A DNA stretch of 58,084 bases from Bryobacterales bacterium (GTDB lineage Bacteria; Acidobacteriota; Terriglobia; Bryobacterales; Bryobacteraceae): positions 1 through 58,084 of the forward strand of contig PLRJ01000190.1 in the NCBI GenBank assembly GCA_003163855.1, read 5' to 3'. How positions within the stretch are numbered: the first letter of the stretch is position 1; each line of letters begins with the position of its first letter. Below, one piece after another: positions 33,064-41,573 of this stretch. The translations under genes and the position numbers were made by a program. Under the pieces are notes generated by a model that saw nothing but the letters and a program-made list of their open reading frames with translations, did no database searches and had not been told where the DNA came from.

Positions 33064-34525
33064 GAGTGATAGCTTCCGCTTCTATCTCGACCAGGTATCC
33101 GTCGCCGATCAACGCCGCCACCACCAGCATGGTGTTGGCGGGACGAATGTGTCCGAAATAGCTGCCATGCACCCGGCTGACGGCCTCCCAGTCGTTGGCG
33201 TTGGTGAGATAAATTCTGGTGCGCACGACGTCTTCCAGTCGACCACCCAGCGCTTTGATGCTGGCGCTGATCTTATCCAGAATGTAAGTAGTCTGCACGG
33301 CGGCATCGTTGCGACCGATGAGATGGCCGCTGCCATGTGTCGCGGTTGTGCCGGAGACGATGATGCGGTCTCCGCTGCGAACGGCGCGTGAGTAGCCGGC
33401 GATGGGCTCCCAGATGCTGCCGCTGTCGATGGTCCAGCGGTTGGAATATCCTTCGCTCGGTTGGCGCTCCCAGAGCGGCTCAAGAGAATTGAGGTGATGA
33501 CTCAAGTCACCAGATGCTGTCAGGAACGGCGGCTTTCGATATTCATCGCCGCAGTCGCCAGGCAGGTTTTTGGTTCCGGCGAAAGCCTTCGAGAGCGTTG
33601 CATGGTCTTCGTCATCCAAAGCGAATGTAAAAACCTTGAGGTTGTCTGACCGATGCTCGGATTCACCCAGCCTTGCTCCGACAATGATGGCGCCCACAGC
33701 CTTTTGTTCAAGTACCCAGCGCGCGGCGACGTTCGACAGCGAAACGCCGTGCTTGCGTGCGACGGCGTGCGCGGCTTGCAGAACGTTTTGCAGAGCCTGC
33801 CATCCACCTACAGCTTGGATGAAGCGGCTGTACTTCATCTTGCTCCAGTCGTTGATGGCGGCAGGTTCGCTTGCACCCAGCCAACGCTCGCTGAGAAAGC
33901 CGCCACCCATAACGCCGTAGGTCAACAGACGCACGCCCCGTTCCAGGCAGAGGGTAGACATTTGTTCGGTTCCGCGCCGGTCGAGCAGCGACATGCAGAC
34001 CTGGTTGGTGGCGACGGGAATGCCTTCGTTCAACAGGACGCGCAAGTGCGCGGTATCGAAATTGGTTAGACCCAGGTGGGCGATTAAACCTTGTTCGCGC
34101 AGACGGGCGAGTTCCAGCATGGCGTCGATGTAGCGAGGGTCATCGAAGGTCCACCAGTGAAACTGCATCAGGTCGATACACGAAGTTTGTAAGCGATGGA
34201 GCGCGCGCTCGACGCCTTCACGTACGACGGCAGCAGTCATGGGACCTGGAGCCGGACACCATTTTGTAAATGCGCGTGCGGATGGATGATTTGGGGACGC
34301 CAGCAACGTTCCGGTAATTACTTCCGCCGAGCCGTAGTGGTCGGCCATGTCGAAGGTGTCGAAGCCGGCGCGCGCGTATTCGGCCAGATCCGCAGCCGCT
34401 TCAACAGGATCGAGCGTTTTGCCATCGCGCTCCATATCGGCGACCTGCCAGAGACCCGTGACGATGCGCGAGATCTCAAGGCCAGGGGCCAGGATTGTGC
34501 GACCGGGTGTTCTTGTTTCTATCAT
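33047..34525 (-). CDS. Aldo/keto reductase fused to RidA (YjgF) domain
   Basis: This 492-residue protein has an NADPH-dependent reductase barrel at the N terminus (about 1-330) with the catalytic set Asp and Tyr in FDTFDMADHYGSAEV, Lys in FTKWCP and His in MQFHWW. From about residue 360 to the end is a complete RidA domain (SGTTATHGSGHLIG; IYLTNANDWEAV; RPANTMLVVAAL, whose Arg binds the imine; VEIEAEA, whose Glu matches the RidA catalytic end). RidA hydrolyses reactive enamines/imines to keto acids and ammonia. One polypeptide could therefore release ammonia and reduce the resulting carbonyl. Its start overlaps the LivK-like stop (ATGA). Substrate unknown. Confidence 0.92.
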   Translation of the reverse strand: MIETRTPGRTILAPGLEISRIVTGLWQVADMERDGKTLDPVEAAADLAEYARAGFDTFDMADHYGSAEVITGTLLASPNHPSARAFTKWCPAPGPMTAAVVREGVERALHRLQTSCIDLMQFHWWTFDDPRYIDAMLELARLREQGLIAHLGLTNFDTAHLRVLLNEGIPVATNQVCMSLLDRRGTEQMSTLCLERGVRLLTYGVMGGGFLSERWLGASEPAAINDWSKMKYSRFIQAVGGWQALQNVLQAAHAVARKHGVSLSNVAARWVLEQKAVGAIIVGARLGESEHRSDNLKVFTFALDDEDHATLSKAFAGTKNLPGDCGDEYRKPPFLTASGDLSHHLNSLEPLWERQPSEGYSNRWTIDSGSIWEPIAGYSRAVRSGDRIIVSGTTATHGSGHLIGRNDAAVQTTYILDKISASIKALGGRLEDVVRTRIYLTNANDWEAVSRVHGSYFGHIRPANTMLVVAALIGDGYLVEIEAEAITHDNWQ

Positions 34526-35787
34526 TTCGGTAGCCGGGCTTGAATAGCGGTGACATCTTCGGCGGATATCTGTCCCGTTGTGACCACTTCGCCGTTCGCG
34601 ATCTTCCAGGTGCGGAAGGGGCCTGCAATATCGCCATATTTGTCGAACTGCACCGGACCAATGACGCCAATATAACGCACGGGCTTCTTCTCGCGAATCA
34701 GTTGCAGTGCGCGGGCGAAACCTTGTGGACCGGCATAAACAACTTCCCCGCCAGGCGCCGTTACTTTGCGAATGGCGTCGCGAATGGCGACTGCTTGAAA
34801 TTTGCCCGCCTGGGCAATGGCTAAGCCGACAATCACGCCCGCATCGAACGCGCGGTCTGCCGCGGGCGAGCCGGCATCAAATCCTCCGCTCATGGCTGGA
34901 TAGGTCCTGGCAAAGTAATCACTCGATGGCGTTCTGGTTGAGCCCGATGACGTGCCATAAGCATTGTTCAAAAATTGCTTTCCCACGCCTTTGATGAAGT
35001 CGGCAGTATTCATGCCGTCGTTCAAGAGGAAGCGCTGTGTCCCGCCCTGTTGAATCCAGGTCCGCACAATGGTGGTGCCGTCGCCCGGATAGCCGATGAA
35101 GTAGAGCGCGGGCGGATCGGTCTGCAGCGCCTTGGTGACTTCGGCATTATAGGAAGACTGTTCGGGATTGTAGGCAGTGGCGCTGGTGATTTTGCCGCCC
35201 ATTGCCTGATAAGCACGGCGGAATTCGGAAAGCATGTTAACTCCGAAATCGTTGTTGACATAGATGATGGCGAGAGTTTTCATACCCTGATCCAAAGCGT
35301 ATTTGGCAGCGGCGGTTCCTTGCAGAGAATCGGCCGTGATGGTGCGGAAAAACCAGCCGTTCGTCTTTCCTTGAACGGCGAGCTTGGTTAGCGATGGCGT
35401 GGACGATGCGGGCGACATCTGCACCACGCCGGCCGGAGCCGTTACTGAAGTGACCATCGGAATGGAGACGGAACTGATGATGCTGCCAATAATGACGGGT
35501 ACCTTTTTTAAATCCACTAACTGGCGCGTCTGATCGACACCTACCGAGCCCTGGCTTTGATCGTCGCGCAAGTCCAGGGCAAGTTTGCAGCCGGCGATCC
35601 CCTGCGGGCCGGCGGCTTTGTTTAGATCCTGAAACGCTAGCTCAACGGACTTGCTTGCGGCTTGACCATAGCGGCCGGCGGCGCCGGTGAGCGATACGAC
35701 CATTCCTACTGTGTGAGTGCAAGACGGGGATTGGGCAGCAGCGATAGCCGCTGTGGCAACAAAAATCAAGAATCGCATGATGATCAT
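34522..35787 (-). CDS. livK: Periplasmic ligand-binding protein, LivK type
   Basis: The start at ATG 35787 overlaps the stop of the nucleobase permease (ATGA) and gives a signal peptide (MIIMRFLIFVATAAIAAAQS). The 421-residue protein is a type 1 periplasmic binding protein: VGMVVSLTGAAGRYGQAASKSVELAFQDLN, VDLKKVPVIIGSIISSVS, LAIIYVNNDFGVNM, DPPALYFIGYPGDGTTIVRTW and PVRYIGVIGPVQFDKYGD. It delivers substrate to LivHM. Residues typical of leucine-, urea- or aromatic-binding relatives cannot be distinguished by eye. Upstream in-frame codons extending to 36081 are antisense-like noise. Confidence 0.92.
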   Translation of the reverse strand: MIIMRFLIFVATAAIAAAQSPSCTHTVGMVVSLTGAAGRYGQAASKSVELAFQDLNKAAGPQGIAGCKLALDLRDDQSQGSVGVDQTRQLVDLKKVPVIIGSIISSVSIPMVTSVTAPAGVVQMSPASSTPSLTKLAVQGKTNGWFFRTITADSLQGTAAAKYALDQGMKTLAIIYVNNDFGVNMLSEFRRAYQAMGGKITSATAYNPEQSSYNAEVTKALQTDPPALYFIGYPGDGTTIVRTWIQQGGTQRFLLNDGMNTADFIKGVGKQFLNNAYGTSSGSTRTPSSDYFARTYPAMSGGFDAGSPAADRAFDAGVIVGLAIAQAGKFQAVAIRDAIRKVTAPGGEVVYAGPQGFARALQLIREKKPVRYIGVIGPVQFDKYGDIAGPFRTWKIANGEVVTTGQISAEDVTAIQARLPK

Positions 35788-37136
35788 TTCTTTCCCGGCA
35801 GCACGGCGTTCAAGAAGAGCGCGCACATGCCGCCAGTGGCAATGCCGGAGGAGAACGTATCTTTCACAATCGGCGGCATGCCTTGGATAATGTCCGGAAC
35901 GAACGTAACTCCGAGTCCGAGGCCGAACGAGATGGCGGCGATGGTTGAGGCGCGGCGGTCCATTTCCACGCCGGAAAGAATTTTGATTCCCGAGACAGCG
36001 ACGGTTCCGAACATAATCAGGGTGGCGCCTCCGAGCACGGCTTGCGGCATGGATTGCACAACGCCGGCAACCATGGGACACAATCCGAGAAGGATTAGTG
36101 TGCCCCCGACGAACAAGGCGATATAGCGGCTGCCGACGCCGGTCAGTTGGATGACACCGTTGTTCTGCGCAAAGGTTGTACTCGGAAACGAGTTGAAGAG
36201 AGCGGCCAGCATTGAGCTGACTCCGTCGGCCATAACTCCGCCGCGCAGGCGCTTGAAATAGATTGGCCCGGTGATGGGCTGACTCGTCAGCAGCGATGTG
36301 GCGGTTAAATCTCCGATGGATTCAATCGCCGTGATGACGTAGAGAAAGCCGAACGGAATAAGAGCGGTCCAGCGAATGCCAAGGCCGTAATGAAGCGGCG
36401 CCGGCACAATCAGCCACGGCAGATGGTGCAGTTGTTCGAAGCCTATCTTGCCGCCGATGATGGCTACGACATAGCCTCCGGCGAGTCCGGCAACGACGGA
36501 AACCAGGCGCAGCCATTCGGATTTGCTGCTGTTCAGCACAACGATAAGGATGATGACGATAGCGGCCCAACCGAGATTCTGAAGTGAGCCGAAACTGCCA
36601 GTTGTCCTGGCGTCAAAGCCGCCGCCAAGACTGGTGATGCCCACCTCTACCAGAGTCAGCCCGATGAGAGTGACGACTACGCCGGTGACCAGGGGCGTAA
36701 TTACCTTACTGGCGATCTCAATAAAAGGACTGATGAGCAGGGGGACGATGGCGGCGAGCATACACGTCCCGAAGACGATACCCAGCGCCTGCGCCTGGCT
36801 GCGGCCTTCGCTTATGCAGGTCTTGGCGAGGGCGATGATGGGTCCCAGAAAAACGAAGCTTGTGCCTTGAATACTTAGCAGGCCAGAGCCCACAGGGCCG
36901 ATTCGGCGGCTCTGGAGCAGTGTTCCGACACCTGAAATCATGAGCGCCATGCTGACGAGAAAGATTTCCGAGGCGCCATCGAGGTTCAGAGCTTTCGAAA
37001 CAAGCAACGGCGGCGTGACGATGCCGACAAATACGGCCAGTACATGCTGCAACGCAACAAAGATGGATTGACGCAGCGGCGGCTTGTCGTCCAGTCCGTA
37101 GATAAGATCGGGGGCAGATGTTTCGATATTGGACAT
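35784..37136 (-). CDS. NCS2 nucleobase:cation symporter (xanthine/uracil permease)
   Basis: A 450-residue, 12-14-span permease. The N terminus (DDKPPLRQSIFVALQHVLAVFVGIVTPPLLVSKAL) is the QH-motif region of the NCS2 family, followed by SIQGTSFVFLGPIIA and, near the C terminus, TFAQNNGVIQLTGVGSRYIALFVG, the conserved family segment. Substrates are xanthine, urate, uracil or similar. It is the first gene of the coupled operon with the Liv-type ABC genes, suggesting uptake of two related or alternative nitrogen compounds. No purine or pyrimidine catabolic enzyme is adjacent. Confidence 0.9.
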   Translation of the reverse strand: MSNIETSAPDLIYGLDDKPPLRQSIFVALQHVLAVFVGIVTPPLLVSKALNLDGASEIFLVSMALMISGVGTLLQSRRIGPVGSGLLSIQGTSFVFLGPIIALAKTCISEGRSQAQALGIVFGTCMLAAIVPLLISPFIEIASKVITPLVTGVVVTLIGLTLVEVGITSLGGGFDARTTGSFGSLQNLGWAAIVIILIVVLNSSKSEWLRLVSVVAGLAGGYVVAIIGGKIGFEQLHHLPWLIVPAPLHYGLGIRWTALIPFGFLYVITAIESIGDLTATSLLTSQPITGPIYFKRLRGGVMADGVSSMLAALFNSFPSTTFAQNNGVIQLTGVGSRYIALFVGGTLILLGLCPMVAGVVQSMPQAVLGGATLIMFGTVAVSGIKILSGVEMDRRASTIAAISFGLGLGVTFVPDIIQGMPPIVKDTFSSGIATGGMCALFLNAVLPGKK

Positions 37137-37188
37137 CTAGACCAAAACGATAGCTCACCAGGAGAAACGCCGGGCGGCCGGGACGGCA

Positions 37189-38067
37189 TCAGGCGGCTTC
37201 GGCTAGTGGTTTTTGACCCTCCGAACGCAGTTGGATGAGCAGTTTGGCCAGACGGAAGTCGGATTTTGCTTCGCGGAAGGCGGCCAGATCGGCAGTTGAA
37301 AAAACGAAGCCAAGTTTTTCTGGTTGGAAGGATTGACCGCTGGCTTCGGCTTGCTTTTCGAGTACGGCGGCTAGTTCGTATGTCTTCTTTTCCTCTTCCA
37401 TGCGGGCTTGTTGGAGGGCCTTCAGTTCAGCCAGATCTTTGGCCCGGTAGCGGGTGAGGCGGTTCTGCTGCAGGTGCAGGTTGCGGAAGTGTTTTTCGTA
37501 GGCGATCTGGATATGGGCTTCAAGCAGATGGGCGGGTATATTTTCGCCGGTTAATTCGAACTCTCCGAGGGCGTGGAAGTTGGCTTCGAGAATGGGGATG
37601 CGGGCAAGGCGCCAATCGTGATCGGCTATGGCCTGCACGAGAGTGGCTTCAAAGGCTCCGACAGGCTTGAGTTCTTTGTGATAAGCGTCGCAATGGGCTT
37701 GATAGCGAGCGGCGTCTTCGGTGGGCAGCAGGATGGCTTGGCCGGTGAGTCCGTGGCGTACGGCGTTGTAGCGGGTGAGGGATTTAGCTGCGTCGGTGCG
37801 AGGGCCGGTGGATTTCTGGGCGTTGGCGCGGTTGGCGGCTAGTTTGGCTTCGGAGATGGCGGGTTTGAATGTGGGTTCGGGCGCGGGCGCGGCGGCAGCG
37901 AGTGCAGTTGTGTAGTTAAATTCTTCGGGAGCTGAATCGGCGTCAGTGACGGTGGCCACGGGCGTGGGTGCTACGGCAGCGGTGGGAAGTCCTTTTTGAG
38001 CGGCTTTTCGGGCGAGTTTGGCGGCTCGGCGCTCGGCGGCGCGGCGTTCGGTGCGGGATTGAGACAT
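37189..38067 (-). CDS. Uncharacterised 'ANRANAQKSTGPRT' family protein
   Basis: A 292-residue soluble protein. Residues 1-30 are rich in Arg, Ala and Lys (RTERRAAERRAAKLARKAAQ), then a Pro/Ala linker, then the distinctive motif ANRANAQKSTGPRTDAAKSLTRYNAVRHGLTG (about 83-115), and a long helical part with charged heptad-like segments (about 130-290). From memory, proteins with this motif occur in many paralogous copies in Acidobacteria and Planctomycetes; their function is unknown. An AAGGAG site precedes the ATG. The leader contains a GCGGGCT direct repeat. No neighbouring function is implied. Confidence 0.75.
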   Translation of the reverse strand: MSQSRTERRAAERRAAKLARKAAQKGLPTAAVAPTPVATVTDADSAPEEFNYTTALAAAAPAPEPTFKPAISEAKLAANRANAQKSTGPRTDAAKSLTRYNAVRHGLTGQAILLPTEDAARYQAHCDAYHKELKPVGAFEATLVQAIADHDWRLARIPILEANFHALGEFELTGENIPAHLLEAHIQIAYEKHFRNLHLQQNRLTRYRAKDLAELKALQQARMEEEKKTYELAAVLEKQAEASGQSFQPEKLGFVFSTADLAAFREAKSDFRLAKLLIQLRSEGQKPLAEAA

Positions 38068-38424
38068 GGGAGTGGCTCCTTTTGGGTTAAGAAAATGAAA
38101 AAGCCCGCAGAGGGTGGATACCTTCTCGCGAGCCCGCTAAAACGTAACATGGGGAGGGGCTAAAACGAACTCTGCTGGTTGTGGAAAAGCGGCCTAGGTG
38201 GTTGTGGGCGTTGAGGTTAGGATTATTTTTCAGGGGTGTGACCGTCCCACGGCGGGTTCGCTGCAAGGGCGATGAAAACGGGTTGAGAAGGTGGGAACAG
38301 TGGCCTCGGGCTCGGGTTTTGCGCGGTCGTGGTTTATCAGGGCAACGGGCTCGCGTTGGTACCCTTCGGGACTACTCGCTTCTTGTGCGCATCCCTGGCG
38401 GACAATCGGAGTTAAGGAGATCAA
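38068..38424. other. Intergenic region with repeat-bearing leader
   Basis: A 357-base region between the divergent 'ANRANAQ' gene and the RidA gene. The minus-strand leader (about 38098-38145) has two copies of GCGGGCT as a direct repeat flanking a weak hairpin (agaaggt-atcc-accctct), then a T run, resembling an attenuator. The rest has no gene; an open frame at 38181-38555 is not protein-like in composition and overlaps the RidA gene. Confidence 0.5.
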
Positions 38425-38805
38425 ATGGCGAGACAAATTGTGTTTACTCCAAAAGCCCCGAAGCCACCACTGACGTACAGTCAAGCTGTCAAGGCTGCTG
38501 GCTTGGTGTTTGTTTCAGGAACCGCACCGCAGGATCCAGAAACCGGCACCATTAACGGCACGACAATTCAAGAACAGACTCGACAGTGCTTGGCGAACGT
38601 CACGGCCATCCTTGCAGAAGCCGGCAGCTCACTCGACAAGATCGTAAGCGCCACTGTTGTGCTGGCTGAAGAGGACGACTTCGCAGGGATGAACGAAGAG
38701 TGGTTGAGGTGGTTCCCGTCAGATCCACCTGCTCGGCAAGGCGCCAAGCTCCCTGTCAAAGTTCCAGGGCTGAAGATTTCTATTGCCGTGATTGCCGAGG
38801 CCTGA
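38425..38805 (+). CDS. Stand-alone RidA (YjgF/UK114) family protein
   Basis: A 126-residue single-domain enamine/imine deaminase homologue preceded by aaggag. Key motifs are FVSGTAPQDPETG, IQEQTRQCLANVTAILAEAGSSLDKIVSATVVL and PPARQGAKLPV, whose Arg binds the substrate carboxylate, then AVIAEA whose Glu is the catalytic end. It clears reactive enamines made by PLP-dependent dehydratases. It trimerises in the family. The gene converges with the broken PEP-CTERM gene. Confidence 0.92.
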   Translation: MARQIVFTPKAPKPPLTYSQAVKAAGLVFVSGTAPQDPETGTINGTTIQEQTRQCLANVTAILAEAGSSLDKIVSATVVLAEEDDFAGMNEEWLRWFPSDPPARQGAKLPVKVPGLKISIAVIAEA

Positions 38806-38812
38806 CTATTCT

Positions 38813-39601
38813 TCAAAGGCAACGATTCGTTTTTGAAGATCTACCTAACAGCTTCCACTTTCCGCTGAGCAAGAAGCCGGCGAAAACAAGCGCTGATAAT
38901 GTTCCGTACGCAGGCTCGGGTGCGAGTGTTGCCCCCAACAACGGCGTGTACGTGTAAAAAGCCTGAAAATCGCCGGTAACTGTAACCTGGGAAGGGTAGA
39001 CAGATACAGTGCCAAGATTGGGTTCACCGAGCGAAAAATAGTCGTTCAGGGTGAGAAAATCCTGGGTGGAAATTGTTAGCGGTACCAATCCCAAGCCGCT
39101 GAAGGAGCTGAGCAGAAAGCCTGGACTGGCTGATCCGCTCGTGACCGCAACCGAGGCATGTGGCTGCTTCTCCAAACTGCACAGTCTGGCTGTTCGATAT
39201 GTCTGGAATGGCGGCCGTAGCAACCTGAACGCCCAGTAGGTTGAGCGCCACAATAGTTGTCGCGGTGGGAACAAGTTGGACTGGATCGGGCACCGGAGTG
39301 TCGAAGAACGGCGGCTGGAGAACCAACGCGGAGTTGTAAACCAGCGTAGACGTATTCACTACCACGGTATAAATCAACTGACGCTGGTAAGAGTTCCAGC
39401 CGCTGGGTTGAACTCCGGCAACTGAATGGGTGAATTGTTGGCGCCAGAGCCAATAGAGTAGTCGGGTCCACCTGTGGCTGTAAACGCAAAGCTTGAATTT
39501 ATACTCGCATTCTGAACGATAACTGCGGCATGCGTCAAAGACGCAGGCACCAATGACGCAATCAACACTGCGAGCAATCGAATGGATTTGGTCCCGAACA
39601 T
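38813..39601 (-). pseudogene. PEP-CTERM sorting-domain protein with two compensating frameshifts
   Basis: Read from 39601 the product starts with a signal peptide (SIRLLAVLIASLVPASLTHA) and then beta-rich sequence ending ...AAGTLTSVS at a TGA (39374-39376). The protein continues in the next frame as LIYTVVVNTSTLVYNSALVL through QTVQFGEAA, and then, near 39158, in the first frame again as ASVAVTSGSASPGF..., ending with LAPEPAYGTLSALVFAGFLLSGKWK, a PEP-CTERM signal. One missing T near 39376 and one extra base near 39158 would restore one reading frame. It is either a pseudogene or carries sequencing errors. It likely was an exosortase substrate on the cell surface. Confidence 0.75.
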
Positions 39602-39685
39602 GTGCTCCAGGATATACCAGTTTCCGCTGCATCTGGGTTTAGGTTTTCAGTGCAGCCAATCCACCAATGAAGACGCGACGACCTG

Positions 39686-41569
39686 CTACTTCTGCAGCTT
39701 TGCTCGAACTAGCGCTAAATTGTTTCGAGCCGATTCCTGAGTGGGATCCAACCGGAGGGCCTCTTCAAAGGCATGTTCGGCTTCCTTCAGTTCGCCTCGG
39801 ACTGCCAGCACTGTGCCTAAGTTCGTTTGAACATCGGCATCGGTCGGGTCGGCTGCTGCTGCTGCTCGGAAATGGCCGAGAGCCGCTTGATAATCGTGCC
39901 GCTTGAATTCGAGCGTGCCTAATCCGGCATGGGCTCCGGCGTCGTCCGGTTGAGCTTTCAGCACGGCTTTGTACTCGCTTTCAGCCTCGGCCAAGCTTCC
40001 ACTGGCTGCGAGAGCACGCGCCAAGTTATAGTGCGCGCTAGTATAGGTGGCGTCGCATTCGAGCGCGATCCGCAGTTCTTTAATGGCGTTGGGGACATCC
40101 TGTTGCATCAGCAAATCGGCCGCCAAGCTGTTGTGAGCGGTTGCGCTGCGTGGGTCGAGCTTGATGGCGAGGCGGTATAAATCTGCGGCCTCGGAGGTTT
40201 TCCCCTCGGTTTGGAGCAGCGCGGCGAGATTGTAGTAGGCCAGGAAATCGGGACCATATTTTTCGAGCCGGCGGCGCATTACGGCTTCCTGTAGGGCCAT
40301 ACGCGGGTCGGGCGCATCGGTTCCGCGGGTGGTTTTCGGCAGCAGTTGAAACCAGACATGGCCCATTTCGTCCTGACTGCGGTTGCCTGTCAGCACCAGG
40401 CGCGGCGGGTGGTTGGGATTCCTGGGATTGGCGGCGGAATTATCATACGTGACTCGCATCTCCAGGCGCGTTCCTTTGGGCAGTGAAAGCGGCGTAGCGT
40501 AATCGTATACCGCCTGCCAGTTGATGTCCCAATCGGGAATGTGGATCAGAGTTATGCGTGAACCGTTCGGCAGCGTGGCCCAGGCCTCTATGTTTTTTCC
40601 AAGGTAATGCGCGTGCGGATACACCGCCAACAAATCGGCATCAGTGGGAAGGGTAAGTGAATCGGTGACTGTGAACGTTTTCGATCCCGGGGGAATATGA
40701 ATGGCGCCGTCGTGCTCGAGTTGCACCAGCATCGGAAACTGTGTGGGTGCCTGGTCAGTGAAGTAGAGGCCGACTTCGGCGAGAATGCTCTCGGGCTTGC
40801 CCGTGGGCTGGAGATGCAGGTTCAAGATCAGGTCGGTTCTTGGATCGAGAACCCACGACATGGAAGGCTGTTCGGGACGGAGCACTGAGCCGGGCTTCCA
40901 GAAGAGAAAGTGGGAATCGGGATCGAAATTGTTGGCGGCCGCTTCGGTAATGACGTCCATTCCCGGGAAACCGGGTTGGCCGTCACTGCCATCGCGGCGG
41001 CGCAGCGATTGCGTTCTATCGATAACGATGTTGGCGTGATGAACCACCCTGGGATTGTCCAGCCGCAGTTCAAAGCCGCGCACATAACGGGCGCGCGTGA
41101 CTGTGCTGGGTAAAACGAAGTTGCGGAACAGGTCGCCTCCGCTGGCAGGCAGGTGAAACGGCGCCGCCATCTTCAGGATGAGGTCAGGCGGACCCATCTG
41201 CCACTCCGAGTTAAAGCGAGGCGCAGGCGGCAAGTCAGCGGGAGCGCCCTCGGGCTTTTTCTCGGTCACCCAGTCGGCGAAAAGTTGGATTTGCGCGGGT
41301 GTCAGGCTTCGGTCTCCCGCGAATGGCAGCGAGGTGTGGGCCGGCGGCCAGGGCGGCATGTAGCGGCTCCTGGTGACGGCAACAATTTGTGCCGCGTGGC
41401 GCGAGACGTCGTCATAGGTGAGCAGGGGGAACGGGCCGATGCCGCCAGGATGATGGCAGGGAGCGCAGTGTTCGAAGACAAGCGGGGCAATGTCTTTAGC
41501 AAAGGTTGCGGGCAGCGCGCACCCGGAAAAAAATAGGGCAGCAACGAGGATAGAGCTCAGGCGGAACAT
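39686..41569 (-). CDS. Cytochrome c / copper type-II monooxygenase-like / TPR lipoprotein
   Basis: The 627-residue protein starts with a lipobox (ALFFSGC17). A c-type cytochrome domain follows, with C35-A-P-C38-H39 and a Met in SRYMPPWPP. About residues 140-415 resemble the copper type-II ascorbate-dependent monooxygenase fold, with His-rich clusters VVHHANIV, YPHAHYLGK and DEMGHVW. Residues about 450-620 are TPR repeats (for example YNLAALLQTEGKTSEAADLYRLAIKLDP and ARNNLALVRAKL). This architecture is recurrent in Acidobacteria and Planctomycetes without known substrate. It is the last gene after the DUF2103-like gene, 4 bases apart. Confidence 0.85.
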   Translation of the reverse strand: MFRLSSILVAALFFSGCALPATFAKDIAPLVFEHCAPCHHPGGIGPFPLLTYDDVSRHAAQIVAVTRSRYMPPWPPAHTSLPFAGDRSLTPAQIQLFADWVTEKKPEGAPADLPPAPRFNSEWQMGPPDLILKMAAPFHLPASGGDLFRNFVLPSTVTRARYVRGFELRLDNPRVVHHANIVIDRTQSLRRRDGSDGQPGFPGMDVITEAAANNFDPDSHFLFWKPGSVLRPEQPSMSWVLDPRTDLILNLHLQPTGKPESILAEVGLYFTDQAPTQFPMLVQLEHDGAIHIPPGSKTFTVTDSLTLPTDADLLAVYPHAHYLGKNIEAWATLPNGSRITLIHIPDWDINWQAVYDYATPLSLPKGTRLEMRVTYDNSAANPRNPNHPPRLVLTGNRSQDEMGHVWFQLLPKTTRGTDAPDPRMALQEAVMRRRLEKYGPDFLAYYNLAALLQTEGKTSEAADLYRLAIKLDPRSATAHNSLAADLLMQQDVPNAIKELRIALECDATYTSAHYNLARALAASGSLAEAESEYKAVLKAQPDDAGAHAGLGTLEFKRHDYQAALGHFRAAAAADPTDADVQTNLGTVLAVRGELKEAEHAFEEALRLDPTQESARNNLALVRAKLQK

Positions 41570-41573
41570 CTTT

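Noticed and set aside
35788-36081. In-frame N-terminal extension of the LivK-like gene.
   Set aside because: The extension is Arg/His-rich, lies within the NCS2 permease gene, and the ATGA-coupled ATG at 35787 gives a proper signal peptide.
38098-38145. GCGGGCT repeats as the beginning of a CRISPR or inverted repeat.
   Set aside because: There are only two copies, in direct orientation and too short; no array follows.
38181-38555. A 124-codon plus-strand open frame upstream of the RidA gene.
   Set aside because: Arg/Trp/Gly-rich, no ribosome-binding site, and it overlaps the well-supported RidA gene in another frame.
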